Shown: positions 11,333 to 20,459 of the stretch, piece by piece
How the letters are laid out: every line of letters starts with the position of its first letter
How positions within the stretch are numbered: the first letter of the stretch is position 1
From: Chrysaora quinquecirrha
Lineage: Eukaryota; Cnidaria; Scyphozoa; Semaeostomeae; Pelagiidae
Assembly (NCBI GenBank): GCA_014526335.1
Contig: JACTAT010000010.1
Location: 69,993 to 133,992, forward strand
Reading direction: 5' to 3'
DNA: 64,000 nucleotides
The notes under the pieces: generated by a model
What the model saw: the letters and a program-made list of their open reading frames with translations, nothing else
Told to the model about the DNA's origin: nothing
The model's database searches: none
Made by a program: the position numbers and the translations under genes

Positions 11333-11815
11333 CGTGCCTATGCCTTCGCCTTCTCCTATGCCTTCATCTACACCTTCGCCTGTGCCTATGCCTTGGCCTA
11401 CAACAATGCCTTCATCTACACATACACCTGTTCCTATGCCTTTGCCTATGCCTTTGCCTTCGTCTACACCTGTGCCTATGCCTTCGCCTACACCAATGCC
11501 TACATCTACACCTACACCTGTGCCTATGGCTTTGCCTATGCCTATGCCTTCATCTACACCTACACCTGTGCCTATGCCTTCGCCCCATCTTTGCTACATC
11601 TACACCTACGCCGGTGCCTGTGCCTATGCCTTCGCCAATGCCTACACCTATACCTATGCCTTAGCCTACACAAATGCCTAAATCTAGATCTACACCTGTG
11701 CCTATGCTTATGCCTTCGCCTATACCTATACCTGTGCCTTAACCTACACCTGTGCCTTCATCTACACCACACTTGTTCCTATGCCTTCGCCTATGCCTTT
11801 GTCTACAACTTATCG
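11333..11815 (+). repeat. Hexanucleotide-based minisatellite (CCTATG/CCTACA type)
   Basis: About 480 bp of alternating CCTATG, CCTTCG, CCTACA and CCTGTG hexamers. Long frames across it are low-complexity Pro-Met-Ser-Thr or Tyr-Ala-Phe readings that come from the repeat itself. An array of the same type lies at 38155-38500 in the same position of a related element. Confidence 0.9.
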
Positions 11816-12464
11816 ACATGGGTGTCTGCCTTCTTCTCGAACATTTACGGCTACATAATTCAAATTAAAGACCGTGGTCATAAAAAAGTAATTCGCTCTA
11901 TCTGGCTCAATCATATTACCATTCTCAGAGAAAGTAAGCAGAAAATGTTTTATCTTTTGCATCGTTTTCAACATTCATGATAGTTCGGAGCCCTGGCTGT
12001 ATTGCAATTGAAATTACGAGCATTCTTCGTAATTTAAGTTTGAAATGCAAAAATTAGCGTACGTGACCAAGAACATGATGCTTTTACCCTAAAAGTAACG
12101 CTGAACACATCAAAAGAAAGATTTATGCACGAAACGGTTAAGACTCAAAATATCAGTTTTGCGTTTTGATGACGTCACACAAATTTCAAATCGTAATAAC
12201 TTCTGAGTATTAAGCCAAATCGAATTGGTGTTTTATAATTTTTTGCTCCATTTGAGATGTTCTTTCTGACCATATCATTAAAAACACAAAATTCAAAAGT
12301 CAGATTTTCACTGACCGTAACTTTTCTACGTCATCGATGATGTCACAACCATTGATTTGCCAGAATGTTCCCAAGTCTTAAAATGACCACCAACCACCAA
12401 AGAGTCCAAAACTACTTTAAAATTTCCGGTTACCCAGTGTGCTAGAATGTTGCCAAAAATGCCC

Positions 12465-12700
12465 TGTCTAAAATGTTTTGGGGGCTGGGGTCAAGTACCC
12501 CAGTCTAAAAATAGCTTTCTGGGGAATTTTTTGAATGGATTTGTTATTCCTTGTATTAAGCATATTAAAATATGTAACTGCACTAACTTTCAGCTGCGCA
12601 TCGCAAATAGTTTCCAAGTTATAGAAGGAAAATCTGTGGGGGCTGGGCCCAAGTACCCCAGTCTAAAAATAGCTTTCGGGGCAATTTTCTGAGTTGGGTC
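12465..12700. repeat. Right-arm repeats of element A
   Basis: Two copies of the same repeat in inverse orientation (CCCAGTCTAAAAATAGC near 12499 and 12657). They pair with the left-arm array. Confidence 0.8.
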
Positions 12701-12775
12701 TGTTTCTCATTTTTTTGGCGCATCAAACTCTGTACTTGTGCCAAATTTCATGCTTGTATCATAAAATGCACAATT

Positions 12776-12930
12776 CATACCGATTTTGGTGTTTAGCGAA
12801 CCCACTACTTCATGATTAATTTGTAACTGGGCTGATTTCGCCTTGCGCTTCGATTTATATAGACAATTTGATCATGACGTTCGAATTATTGCACTATCAC
12901 GATGAAATCCATAACAAACCGGTTTAAACC
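12776..12930 (-). promoter_or_regulatory. Probable start codon and TATA box of the Polinton polymerase gene
   Basis: Directly outside element A the minus strand has an ATG (12778-12776) that would read into the polymerase N-terminus if the insertion were absent. About 80 bp upstream on the same strand is TATATAAA (12861-12854). The position fits a core promoter. This is inference from spacing and motif only. Confidence 0.4.
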
Positions 12931-12939
12931 GGTGTTGAG

Positions 12940-13190
12940 TATAAACCAATCAGATAAGAGGATTTATCGTTTCTAGAATCTTCTGGAGCATTCTGGAAAC
13001 TTCTACAAAGTTCTAGCCAATCAGATTGCAGGATTATAAGGGACTTTCTCGAAAAGTCTTTGACATGTTCTAGAAAGTTCTTAGTTCTAACCAATCAGAT
13101 TGCAGGATTATTAGGGACTTTCTCGAAAAGTCTTCGAAATGCTCTAGAAAGTTCTTTCAACCTTTATTTATTAGAAATTTGTCTCAAAAA
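12940..13190 (+). promoter_or_regulatory. Heat-shock-element-like and CCAAT-box cluster
   Basis: A duplicated unit of about 75 bp contains CCAATCAGATTGCAGGATTA (13017 and 13091) and inverted GAA/TTC pentamers: TTCTAGAATCTTCTGG at 12971, TTCTGGAAACTTC at 12991, and CTAGAAAGTTC twice (13070 and 13144). Alternating nGAAn/nTTCn blocks are what heat-shock factors bind. The cluster lies between the divergent polymerase gene and the acidic ORF and could drive either. Function is inferred. Confidence 0.45.
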
Positions 13191-13688
13191 AGGGTGTGTT
13201 ATTGAAAGTGAGCCAGAACAAGTGTCAGAAGAACAACCAGCATCCCTCTCTGAAATGGAAGCCTGGCAGAGAAGCAGGGAAAGGATGGAGAGTAACAACG
13301 AAGTTGTAGATGTTGGTGATGAAGAACCTCTAACAGGTGAACCTACAGAGGTGATTCAGAACAATCTTCAGAAGAACAACAAGCGGCTTGCGCTGAAATA
13401 GAAGTGTGGCAGAGAAGACATGACGCGGAATGGTTGAAGAGTAACTATAAAGAGTTAGTGGGAATACTCTCTACAGATGATAGTGATAGCAGTGGTGAAG
13501 AACCTCTAACAGGTGATGAAATTAATGATGATGCTTATGATGATGATGATTATGATATTACTGAAGGAGTTTATAATAGACGTGGTGCTGAAATAGATCG
13601 AATAACAAGATTTATGGGAGAGAGTGATGAGAATATGTACTATATAGTTGAAATGGTTAGATTGCTAATAAGAATGAAACAAGCTTAA
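13060..13688 (+). CDS. Small acidic protein with an internal duplication (unknown function)
   Basis: Two frames (to 13401 and from 13404 to 13688) are parts of one sequence separated by a frameshift near 13360-13400. Each carries the same unit: SEEQ..., then (M/I)E(A/V)WQR, an acidic stretch, then EEPLTG. Unit 1 has EMEAWQRSRERMESN and unit 2 has EIEVWQRRHDAEWLKSN. The end is a run of Asp followed by an amphipathic segment (MYYIVEMVRLLIRMKQ). There is no ATG before the first unit, so the start codon or an upstream exon is unknown. I do not recognise the family. Its position beside the Polinton promoter suggests, without proving, that it is Polinton cargo. Confidence 0.35.
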
Positions 13689-13984
13689 ACTCTTGTGAAT
13701 CTTGAGTAATTAAATTTAAAGTTCTATAGAATTATATGAGAATTTGTTTAGAATCGAATTATTGAGAGAATTTATTTAGAATTGTGTTAGCCTGGAAATT
13801 GAATTGAATTATTAAACCTTGAATTGTTATCATTTAACATCTGTGTGTGTTACACTGCAAGAACTCTTGAAAATGAGGTTGGAGAAACCAACCTGCTAGA
13901 TCCATAAAAACCGTCGCACTATAGCGGGACCTGATGACGTCACTGGAGTCGGGGGACTCTTGAAAACGAGGTTGGAGGAGCTGA
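13689..13984. other. Non-coding spacer with CRE octamers
   Basis: An AT-rich 3' region (ATTAAA near 13813 could be a poly(A) signal) is followed by GC-richer sequence. The palindrome TGACGTCA occurs at 13935 and 13997, and again at 14059 inside the neighbouring retrotransposon end, exactly 62 bp apart each time. Confidence 0.55.
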
Positions 13985-14520
13985 TTACGTCCCTGATGAC
14001 GTCACTGATGATGTGGTATGAGAAATCAACATATTAGATTCATAAAAACCGTCACTGATGACGTCACTGTGGTCGAACCCACGTGTGCCCGATCCATGGC
14101 TTTGCAACCTACTTTCAGCTTCTCCACCTGTAACATCCCTATCACTCTGTAATCCATTATTCGGGAACCATGGAATTTCTCTAGTCTCCCTTTCAAAATA
14201 GGGCAAAACTCTGTTCGCATGCCATCTCCTTCTGTACTCTGTTGTAACAGTAGATTGTGTAACATCTTCAACACGGATTGATTCAGAATATTTGCTGGCT
14301 AGTTTCTTTTGTCTTGATGGAAGTTTAATGCGAACAATGTCACCCTTCTTAAATCTGTTAGCTTTAATCATAGGCTTTGCATCATAGCGCTCTTTGCTGC
14401 TAGAACTTCTGGCCATTTCGAATAAAAATCATGAATCACCACCAGATATTTAAAGCCTCTTGGTGCAGATTCGATTGGGCCCAAAATATTGATGCTCAAC
14501 TCCTTCCAGGGACTACCATA
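13985..14520 (-). pseudogene. Ty3/gypsy integrase, core fragment joined to C-terminal domain
   Basis: From 14520 downward the strand reads a piece of the integrase core (NILGPIESAPRGFKYLVVIH, ending SKWPEV), then switches frame near 14410 into the C-terminal part (KKGDIVRIKLPSRQKK, then RRWHANRVLPYF). The rest of the core between these is missing, so this is an internal deletion as well as a frameshift. The C-terminal beta-barrel domain normally binds DNA during integration. The end of the frame, rich in Ser and Gly, runs into the CRE-containing region. Confidence 0.6.
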
Positions 14521-14522
14521 TA

Positions 14523-14932
14523 CACCTTTTCAACTAAGGGCCTCGTTTTCAAAAAATTTAAAATTGTGTCACAGAAGCATTTCGACGTCAGATTCGAATT
14601 CAGCACCTTCGTTTTAGTGTTTGGGCAAATTTTTACGCTTCTAGTCCTTACGATGTTGATTCTATAGCGATTAAAAGTTTGAAAAGTTATAAAGGATTTG
14701 ACCGTGAAAAATGACTGAGGGTGTAAAATTTCACCCGAGCGATTTTTCACGGTCAAATCCTTTATAAATTTTCAAACTTTTCGTCGCTATAAAATCAACA
14801 TCGTAAGGACTAGAATCGTAAACATTTGCGTCAACACTAAAATGAAGGTGCTCAATCTGAATCTGGGGTCAAAATTCTCGTACGAACAAATTTTCGCAAA
14901 TTTTGAAAACGAGGCTCTTAGTTGAAAAGGTG
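14523..14932. mobile_element. Foldback MITE with TA target duplication
   Basis: A 410-bp almost perfect palindrome: arms of about 190 bp start CACCTTTTCAACTAAG and end with its complement, with a short loop around 14720-14735. TA dinucleotides sit at 14521-14522 and 14933-14934. Removing the element with one TA joins integrase coding sequence on both sides in one frame, which confirms insertion. A TA duplication fits a Tc1/mariner-type mobiliser; the family is not proven. Confidence 0.85.
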
Positions 14933-14934
14933 TA

Positions 14935-16420
14935 TTCTTTGCTTGCAATTAACTATGCCAAAATGACCCTCATGTATTAATTGTAGCACTTGTCCTTGTA
15001 ATGAGGCCAGTATTACTGCCCTTGTCCCCCTTCCAAGGCACTGATCTCCCCACAAGTACAGTTCATCTCAAACATGGTAATATAGTAAAATTTCCTTTGA
15101 AATTTCTTTTTTCTCTGGCCACGTTGTCTGCAAAATGTGGACAACTTGTTTCAGCACAGGATCTGAAAGGGTCTCTTTTGAAAGCTGCTCTGGTAAAATT
15201 GCCAGTGGTAGAGAAAGAATGCCTGCAGGCAAGAACTTAGCATAATTATTGAGTAATCCTAACAGTGATGGTAACTCTGTTAAATGCTTTGGTTCCTTTA
15301 TCTCTTCAATTGCCTTGATTTTGTCCGGTAAATTGAAATACCGCTACTGGATATCTAAACCCCCAGCCATTCTTTCTCTTCAGCACAAGAAATACATTTT
15401 TCTTTGTTAAATGTTAACCCATTATCCGATATTCATATAAAAACTTTCTTCAGTCGCTGCAAATGTTACTCCTTCGTAGCACTTATGATGTCATCAAGAA
15501 ACCATAATGCTCCTTCGCATCCTGCAAGAATAATATCCATCATTCTTTGAAAACATCCAGGCATGTCACTTAGAACAAATGTCCCCCTACAATATCTGAA
15601 GTTTCCTATGGGAGTAGTGAAGGCCATTAATTTTTTTGTATCCTGATGAAGGGGAAGCTGGTGGTAGGCTGATTTTAAATCTAACTTTGTTACATAATTT
15701 GAATCTTTTACTGAAGCAAGCAGTGTTTCAATATTTAGGAGTGAATACCTCATTTGTACAATGTTTTGATTCACTGATCTCAGATCAACACAGAGACCTA
15801 TTTTTTCATTTTTGAGCTTGGTCAGGACAATTGGACTAATCCAATCAGCAATACCAATATTCATATAAAAACTTTCTTCAGTCGCTGCAAATGTTACTCC
15901 TTCGTAGCAATACCAATTTCCTCAATAATTCCTTCTTTAAGTAATGCCTTGATTTCCTTGTTAAGTTCCTCTTGAAGAGCAAAGGGCACTGGTCTTGCTT
16001 TATGAGTCACAGGAACTGCATCAGGGAGTAACTCAGAGCGATGTTGAAATTTAGTTGCACATCCTATCCCCTCAAAAAGGTGATCAAACTCTTGTAATAA
16101 ACCTTCAGTACTATCCATTTTAACAGTATGAACTCCCTTTGACTCTATATGTAGACCTAGTGCTTTAAATATATCCAATCCCAACAAAGATGGCCCATTC
16201 GCTATGTAAAGATTGCAGTCTATTGTTTTGCCATCTAATGTGAGAGAAGTATTCAAACACCCTCTAACTTCTAGTTTTGAATTATCATCATTGACCAAGT
16301 TCACTGTAGCTGGTTTGAGTTCAATTCAGAAAAATGTTTCTTGTTACATTTCTCACTCAATATTGAAACAGATGCCCCAGTATCTATAACCATAAACAAA
16401 GGCTTTCCATTGACCTAAAC
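14935..16420 (-). pseudogene. Ty3/gypsy protease-reverse transcriptase, with integrase zinc-finger end
   Basis: Reading down from 16420: aspartic protease active site VIDTGAS (near 16390), protease C-terminal part NGPSLLGLDIF, then reverse transcriptase with KEGIIEEI, VDLRSVNQ, KLDLKSAYHQLPLH and the catalytic LWFLDD (near 15510). After the thumb-like NNYAKFLP block the sequence passes almost directly to the integrase N-terminal finger region (VLQLIHEGHFGIVNCK), so RNase H seems to be deleted. Several stops and frameshifts lie between 15000 and 15470. These enzymes would copy the RNA and insert the DNA; none can be active here. Confidence 0.75.
15848..15917. repeat. Templated 48-bp insertion with 11-bp target duplication
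   Basis: Bases 15859-15906 are an identical copy of 15431-15478. The copy is flanked by GCAATACCAAT at 15848-15858 and again at 15907-15917. The reverse transcriptase frame is continuous if the insert and one flank copy are left out. This is the signature of a staggered break patched with a nearby template. Confidence 0.85.
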
Positions 16421-17250
16421 TTGACAATTGAGGTAGGGCATTTTGTTGGATTTGTTCTCAACTTTCAAAATTTTGGGTGATAAAAACTTATCTTCATCCT
16501 CATTATTATCAGATGTAGAAACTCTCCTTCTCTGGCTAGTAGATCTGCAGACTCTCTCAAAATGCCCCCTTTTATTTCATTTCTTGCATACTGCTTTTAG
16601 GGCTGGACAGTTAGGTTTTTTCGCAAAATGGCCTCCCAATCCACAGCAAAAACATTTTTGAGTTACTTTACCAAAACTAATTTTTGAATTAACAACTTGT
16701 ATACTTCCCATATTATCTTAACTTTCCATTTGTGATTCCGATAATAACTTCACCTCTTACATCGCACTTTCAAGTTGTCTTGCAATTTCAATAGTTTTAT
16801 CCAACGAATAGGTTTCCAATAACAATCCCTCGCAAATTTTTTGATGAATAGTATTTTCAATAAATTGGTCACGTATCATTTCATCTTCCATTGATTGGAA
16901 GTTGCACGTTGATGCTAATTCACGTAAAGCAGCAATGTAATTGTCAACAGACTCATCTGGGAATTGCTCTCTTTTTCGAAATTTGAATCACTCAGCTACC
17001 GCGTTAACTTCAGGCATGAACTGAATTGCGAGTATGTCAAATATTTCTTCATATTTCATTGCTTTGAGTTTGCTTTCTGAGGCTGATGACCAACCTTTGG
17101 CCTTCTCTTCCTAAACTGTACAGTACTAACAATTTTTTCCTATCTTCAGAATATTCGGAAGCTCCAGAAGCAACCATAAAAGTTTCAAACATTTGGATCC
17201 AGGAGTAGTAAGAAATGGGTATGTTAAGTATGCAAGCAAGAAATACTCAT
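16421..17250 (-). pseudogene. Ty3/gypsy gag-like region with zinc knuckle
   Basis: On the minus strand near 16560-16670 a zinc-knuckle-like block (CCGLGGHFAKKPNCPALK) is followed by a second cysteine/histidine group, as in nucleocapsids of gypsy elements. From 16700 to about 17250 the strand has short open stretches (such as the region opposite 16990-17060) of gag-like character. Frames are short and broken. I see no start codon I would trust. Confidence 0.5.
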
Positions 17251-17997
17251 TTGTACTTGTAACACAACGTTATAAATTTAATTTCTCAATGTAAGCTGAC
17301 AGTTTTACATCCATTGCATTCCAATTACTACACGCCTTCAGCCTCTTACTCATGCAACAAAAATAACATATAACAAGTGTATATGTGTGCAGTAAGCGAC
17401 AAACCTGTGACCTCTCAAGAATTGATACAAAAGGAGAACGGCTCAAAAGGCAACGAGGCTGACACTAAGAAGCAAACATAAATGGTCAGCAGGTAATTCT
17501 CTTGTTTTCCAATACATTTATACTGCACATCATCAGCACTGCATGAAGAAATGACAATAGCCTTGATAAGAAAACTGTGGAGAAATTTTAAAATGTGACA
17601 AGACATATAGCTACAATGCATACACGAAAACGTTGTAAAGAAAACAGACAACTTCTACTTTTAATCTACTGACTCAGGGGCTGATCCAGACAACTGCTAT
17701 TACCACTCAAACAGTAGTCAGACTTTTCTAAAAAATTTAAAATAAAATTTAATATCTTTGCGTCATTGAAAGCTCTCGAATGTGCGTGCTTGGGAAATAC
17801 TTTGAGAGAAAGCAAAAGACAGTAAGACAGAGACAGGGAAGAAACAAGATTTGTGAACACGTACTGCGTGCTGAATGCAAAATACTTTCAAAATACAAGA
17901 AAATACATCACACTTGCTCGAGAACTGTATCTAGCTGTTGAATCAGCTACTTTCAAATCCTGCCAACTGCCTTTTATATTTATCTTATTTTATCCAG
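17251..17997. other. No gene recognised
   Basis: Short frames only. The last 30 bases before 17998 form a pyrimidine-rich tract ending TTTTATCCAG, a good splice acceptor for the exon that follows. Confidence 0.5.
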
Positions 17998-18259
17998 GTG
18001 CTATGCCCAAAGTTGCAAAACAAAAATTCGTCCAAACGATTACGTAATTGTCAGGACCATAGGTACAGTAACCTACAACAACAAGCAAGGTCAGCTGCAA
18101 AACAGAGAAGGCCCAGTTTACATCCATTTTATCGAGGAATGCCTTGAAGCATACTTCGACAAGTTCAAGTATGAACACATTCTTGTTCTGGAGGAAACAA
18201 AGAAAGCCCTAAAGGAGGAGGATATAAAGTACCTTAAATCCCTTGGTACTACATTGTGA
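17998..18259 (+). CDS. Orphan terminal exon of an unknown protein
   Basis: After the acceptor ending TTTTATCCAG a frame runs unbroken to the TGA at 18257-18259, about 86 codons. It begins with a cysteine pair (CYAQSCKTKIRPNDYV), continues with REGPVYIHFIEECLEAYF and ends with a charged helix (EETKKALKEEDIKYLKSLG). The C..C then H...C spacing suggests a small zinc-binding fold. Codon use and lack of stops argue that it is or was coding. I do not recognise the family or the upstream exons; it could be the tail of another transposon gene. Confidence 0.5.
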
Positions 18260-19398
18260 AGTTTCAAGGGTCCAGAGGAGTAACTTCCATATCTAGTGGT
18301 ATGGGCTGTGCCATTTCTTGAGGTTCCCTTTTTAGGATGGAAATTTAAATGTGGGATCCCAGTTTTGATATGAAAAAAATTTTGCGGTATCAATTTTGTT
18401 ACGACCGTGAATAAATGTGCATTTAAGATTTTTTACATTGCCACCATCTTTGACAGATAAATTTCAGGAATTTATATGTAAGAATAAATTTTTGGTATCT
18501 TTCACCTATATTGTATAAATTTTGGGGCCCTTGTAGGGAATCTTTTTGAAACTTTTGTAACTTTTGGGGTCCTGTTTGTTATACGAAAAGGGCACACCCC
18601 CATCACTGGCCTATTGAAGTTCCCCCCCGGAAAAGAGTTACACATCAATGCTCTGCTTTGTTTCTGAGTTTGTTGATACTGTTCAGTATACTGTTTTATT
18701 TTATATATTGTTGTATCAATATCATTTTGTTGATTGTTTAATTAGTTGATTCAATTTCATAATATATACTCTCAAGCATTGCTTAGTGATGCTCGTTTTG
18801 TTGACTTTTTGACATTAGAAAAATTAAACCCATTTTGTTTGGAGATAAGATGAAAAATTCAGAAGGCCACAAAAACATGAATAGAAAATTGTTATCTGCA
18901 AATTTACCCCCAATCGCACATCCTTTAAACAAACTTGAATTGGTTTTTGCTTTGCTATCAGACACACCCTTCATATTCAATTCAAACATGTAGATGCAAA
19001 CTCCAGTGAAGTGATGTTGGTTTTGCTACTTCTGTAAAATGCCTTTTTATCTTTATGGGACAGTACACAGGGAATGTAAGGTTGTCACTTAGAACCCGGT
19101 TCTTTTTTATGTAGATAGGGACAAAGATCAAAATATTCCTGTTCTGTTCTACATAAAGGAAATGGTAAAAAGTGTACACCACTTTATTGAAAACAAAACT
19201 TGCTAGTTGAAACAGAAGAAAAATGTTTATCAATGCTACGCTCAACAAACAAGAAAACAGATTGTCTTTTTCACTTCTCAGAGGCTAAAATCCGCTTCTC
19301 ATTTTGCGCAAAAACTCCCAACTGAACTACTGAAAAAAGTAATTGAGATGACAGTCTCGTTTTGGCAGAAAAAAAGGAGATGACAGCCTTGCTTCAAC
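18260..19398. other. No gene recognised
   Basis: AT-rich sequence with only short frames on both strands. Nothing in it can be named. Confidence 0.5.
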
Positions 19399-19800
19399 CT
19401 ATTGTGCAATCGTTTTTAGGTTTCGGCAGCATGTGCGTGAGTTTGGTTGACGCTCATTGATTTTGGGTGATTTTCCGCTGGTTTTGGTCAATTTTTCCTG
19501 ATTCTTGCTGATTTTGGGTGATAATGGCTGGTTCCATATTTTAGTATGATCTTTAATACTGTGCTTCCTACCACTAACATGACATAGAAACTTATCTCCT
19601 TCCTTCATGAACTGACAAACCTGACAACTAGCTTTACCACATCGATAACAACCCTTCACAAAATCTTCCTGCCGCACAGGGGTGAGCCTAGCCCTGACAA
19701 AAAGTCCTTAAGATTTCTGGCGTGTCTAAAAGCAACAAGTGGTTTATTAGGAAATACCCTCTTGTGCTCTTCAGATGCTTCCAACATAGGCTGAAGCCAG
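19399..19800 (-). pseudogene. Penelope-like element, region after the reverse transcriptase
   Basis: Reading down from 19800: VFPNKPLVAFRHARNLKDFL, then after a frameshift VRARLTPV, then a cysteine-rich linker (GCYRCGKASCQVCQF). This is the stretch that in Penelope-like elements lies between the reverse transcriptase and the GIY-YIG endonuclease. The endonuclease is replaced by a low-complexity NQ/SK-rich tail in the frame. The neighbouring reverse transcriptase piece is on the opposite strand. Confidence 0.6.
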
Positions 19801-20172
19801 CTAGTAACATTATTGAGGGCTGGATATGTTTTTTAACTGGACTTGCAGTCAACGTAGACTGGATAGCTTCATGGAATATGTCACCAATTTTGATCTGGCT
19901 ATGAAGTTTACATCTCAGAGCTCCAGAGACGAGGTTAGCTTTTCAGATGTGATGGTTAGTAAGAAGGGACATGCCTTGGAGACAGATCTCTTTTGCAAAC
20001 CAACTGATATGCATCAGTATTTGCAGAAGGCGTCTGGTCACCCATGGCACATAAAGAAGGTTATACCATATGGCAAAGCTCTTCAGACCTATAAAATTTG
20101 TTGTAATAAGGCTACGTTCGAGGAAAGGTCTGAAGAATTGGTGATAATATATGAGGAAAGGTCAGAAGAATG
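19801..20172 (+). pseudogene. Penelope-like reverse transcriptase fragment
   Basis: The plus-strand frame starting near 19826 carries VSFSDVMVSKKGHALETDLF, KPTDMHQYL and HPWHIKKVIPYGKALQTYKI, the conserved end of the Penelope reverse transcriptase palm and thumb. The catalytic YxDD part is absent. It ends in a short duplicated motif (EERSEEL...YEERSEE). It abuts a Penelope piece of opposite orientation at about 19800. Confidence 0.65.
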
Positions 20173-20459
20173 ATAATTTATCATCAACACAGTTACAGTT
20201 GCTTATTTGTGGACACAATTGCGTATGTTTAATTTACTTTAAAGCAAGTCTCCTTTGTATTCAGCTAATGGTGACTTGCTGATCCTCTACTCAACATAGT
20301 GGAACTTATCCATGTCTTACGTACAAGCAGAAGAAACATCCCTCCATATTTATGTATCTTTTAAGATGGTGGAGGTGACCATAATTTCACTTTTTATTTG
20401 TACAATGTGTTCTGCTTTCTTTCTTCAAAATCCTAGTCTGGCATAGATTGAACATCGGA

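Larger units (their letters stand above)
9307..12775. mobile_element. Non-autonomous TIR element A, repeat-filled
   Basis: The terminal inverted repeats begin AATTGTGCACTTTATGATAC at 9307 and the matching complement ends at 12775. They run about 130 bp and include GCATGAAATTTGGCACAAG. A 2-bp CA flanks both sides (9305-9306 and 12776-12777), consistent with a target duplication. No transposase is encoded. The left arm holds five to six tandem repeats (9395-10215). The centre (10248-12462) is homologous to the interior of a different element at 36608-39342 and contains a hexanucleotide minisatellite. It landed at the start of the Polinton polymerase gene. Confidence 0.7.
13985..17250 (-). mobile_element. 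Degraded Ty3/gypsy retrotransposon
   Basis: On the minus strand the order is zinc-knuckle/gag region, aspartic protease, reverse transcriptase, integrase, the order of Ty3/gypsy elements. RNase H and the middle of the integrase appear deleted. It contains a MITE (14523-14932) and a templated duplication (15859-15917). I could not identify LTRs, so the outer limits are approximate. Confidence 0.7.

Noticed and set aside
11334..11980. Long plus-strand frames reading Pro-Met-Ser-Thr or Tyr-Ala-Cys repeats
   Set aside because: They are readings of a hexanucleotide minisatellite in two frames. The same holds for 38179-38498. No start context or conserved domain is present.
1..13688. Calling a complete Polinton
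   Set aside because: Integrase, FtsK-type ATPase and terminal inverted repeats are not seen, and the left part is outside the window.
13840..17350. LTRs for the gypsy element
   Set aside because: I compared the sequence around 13840-13985 with that around 17250-17400 and found no direct repeat.
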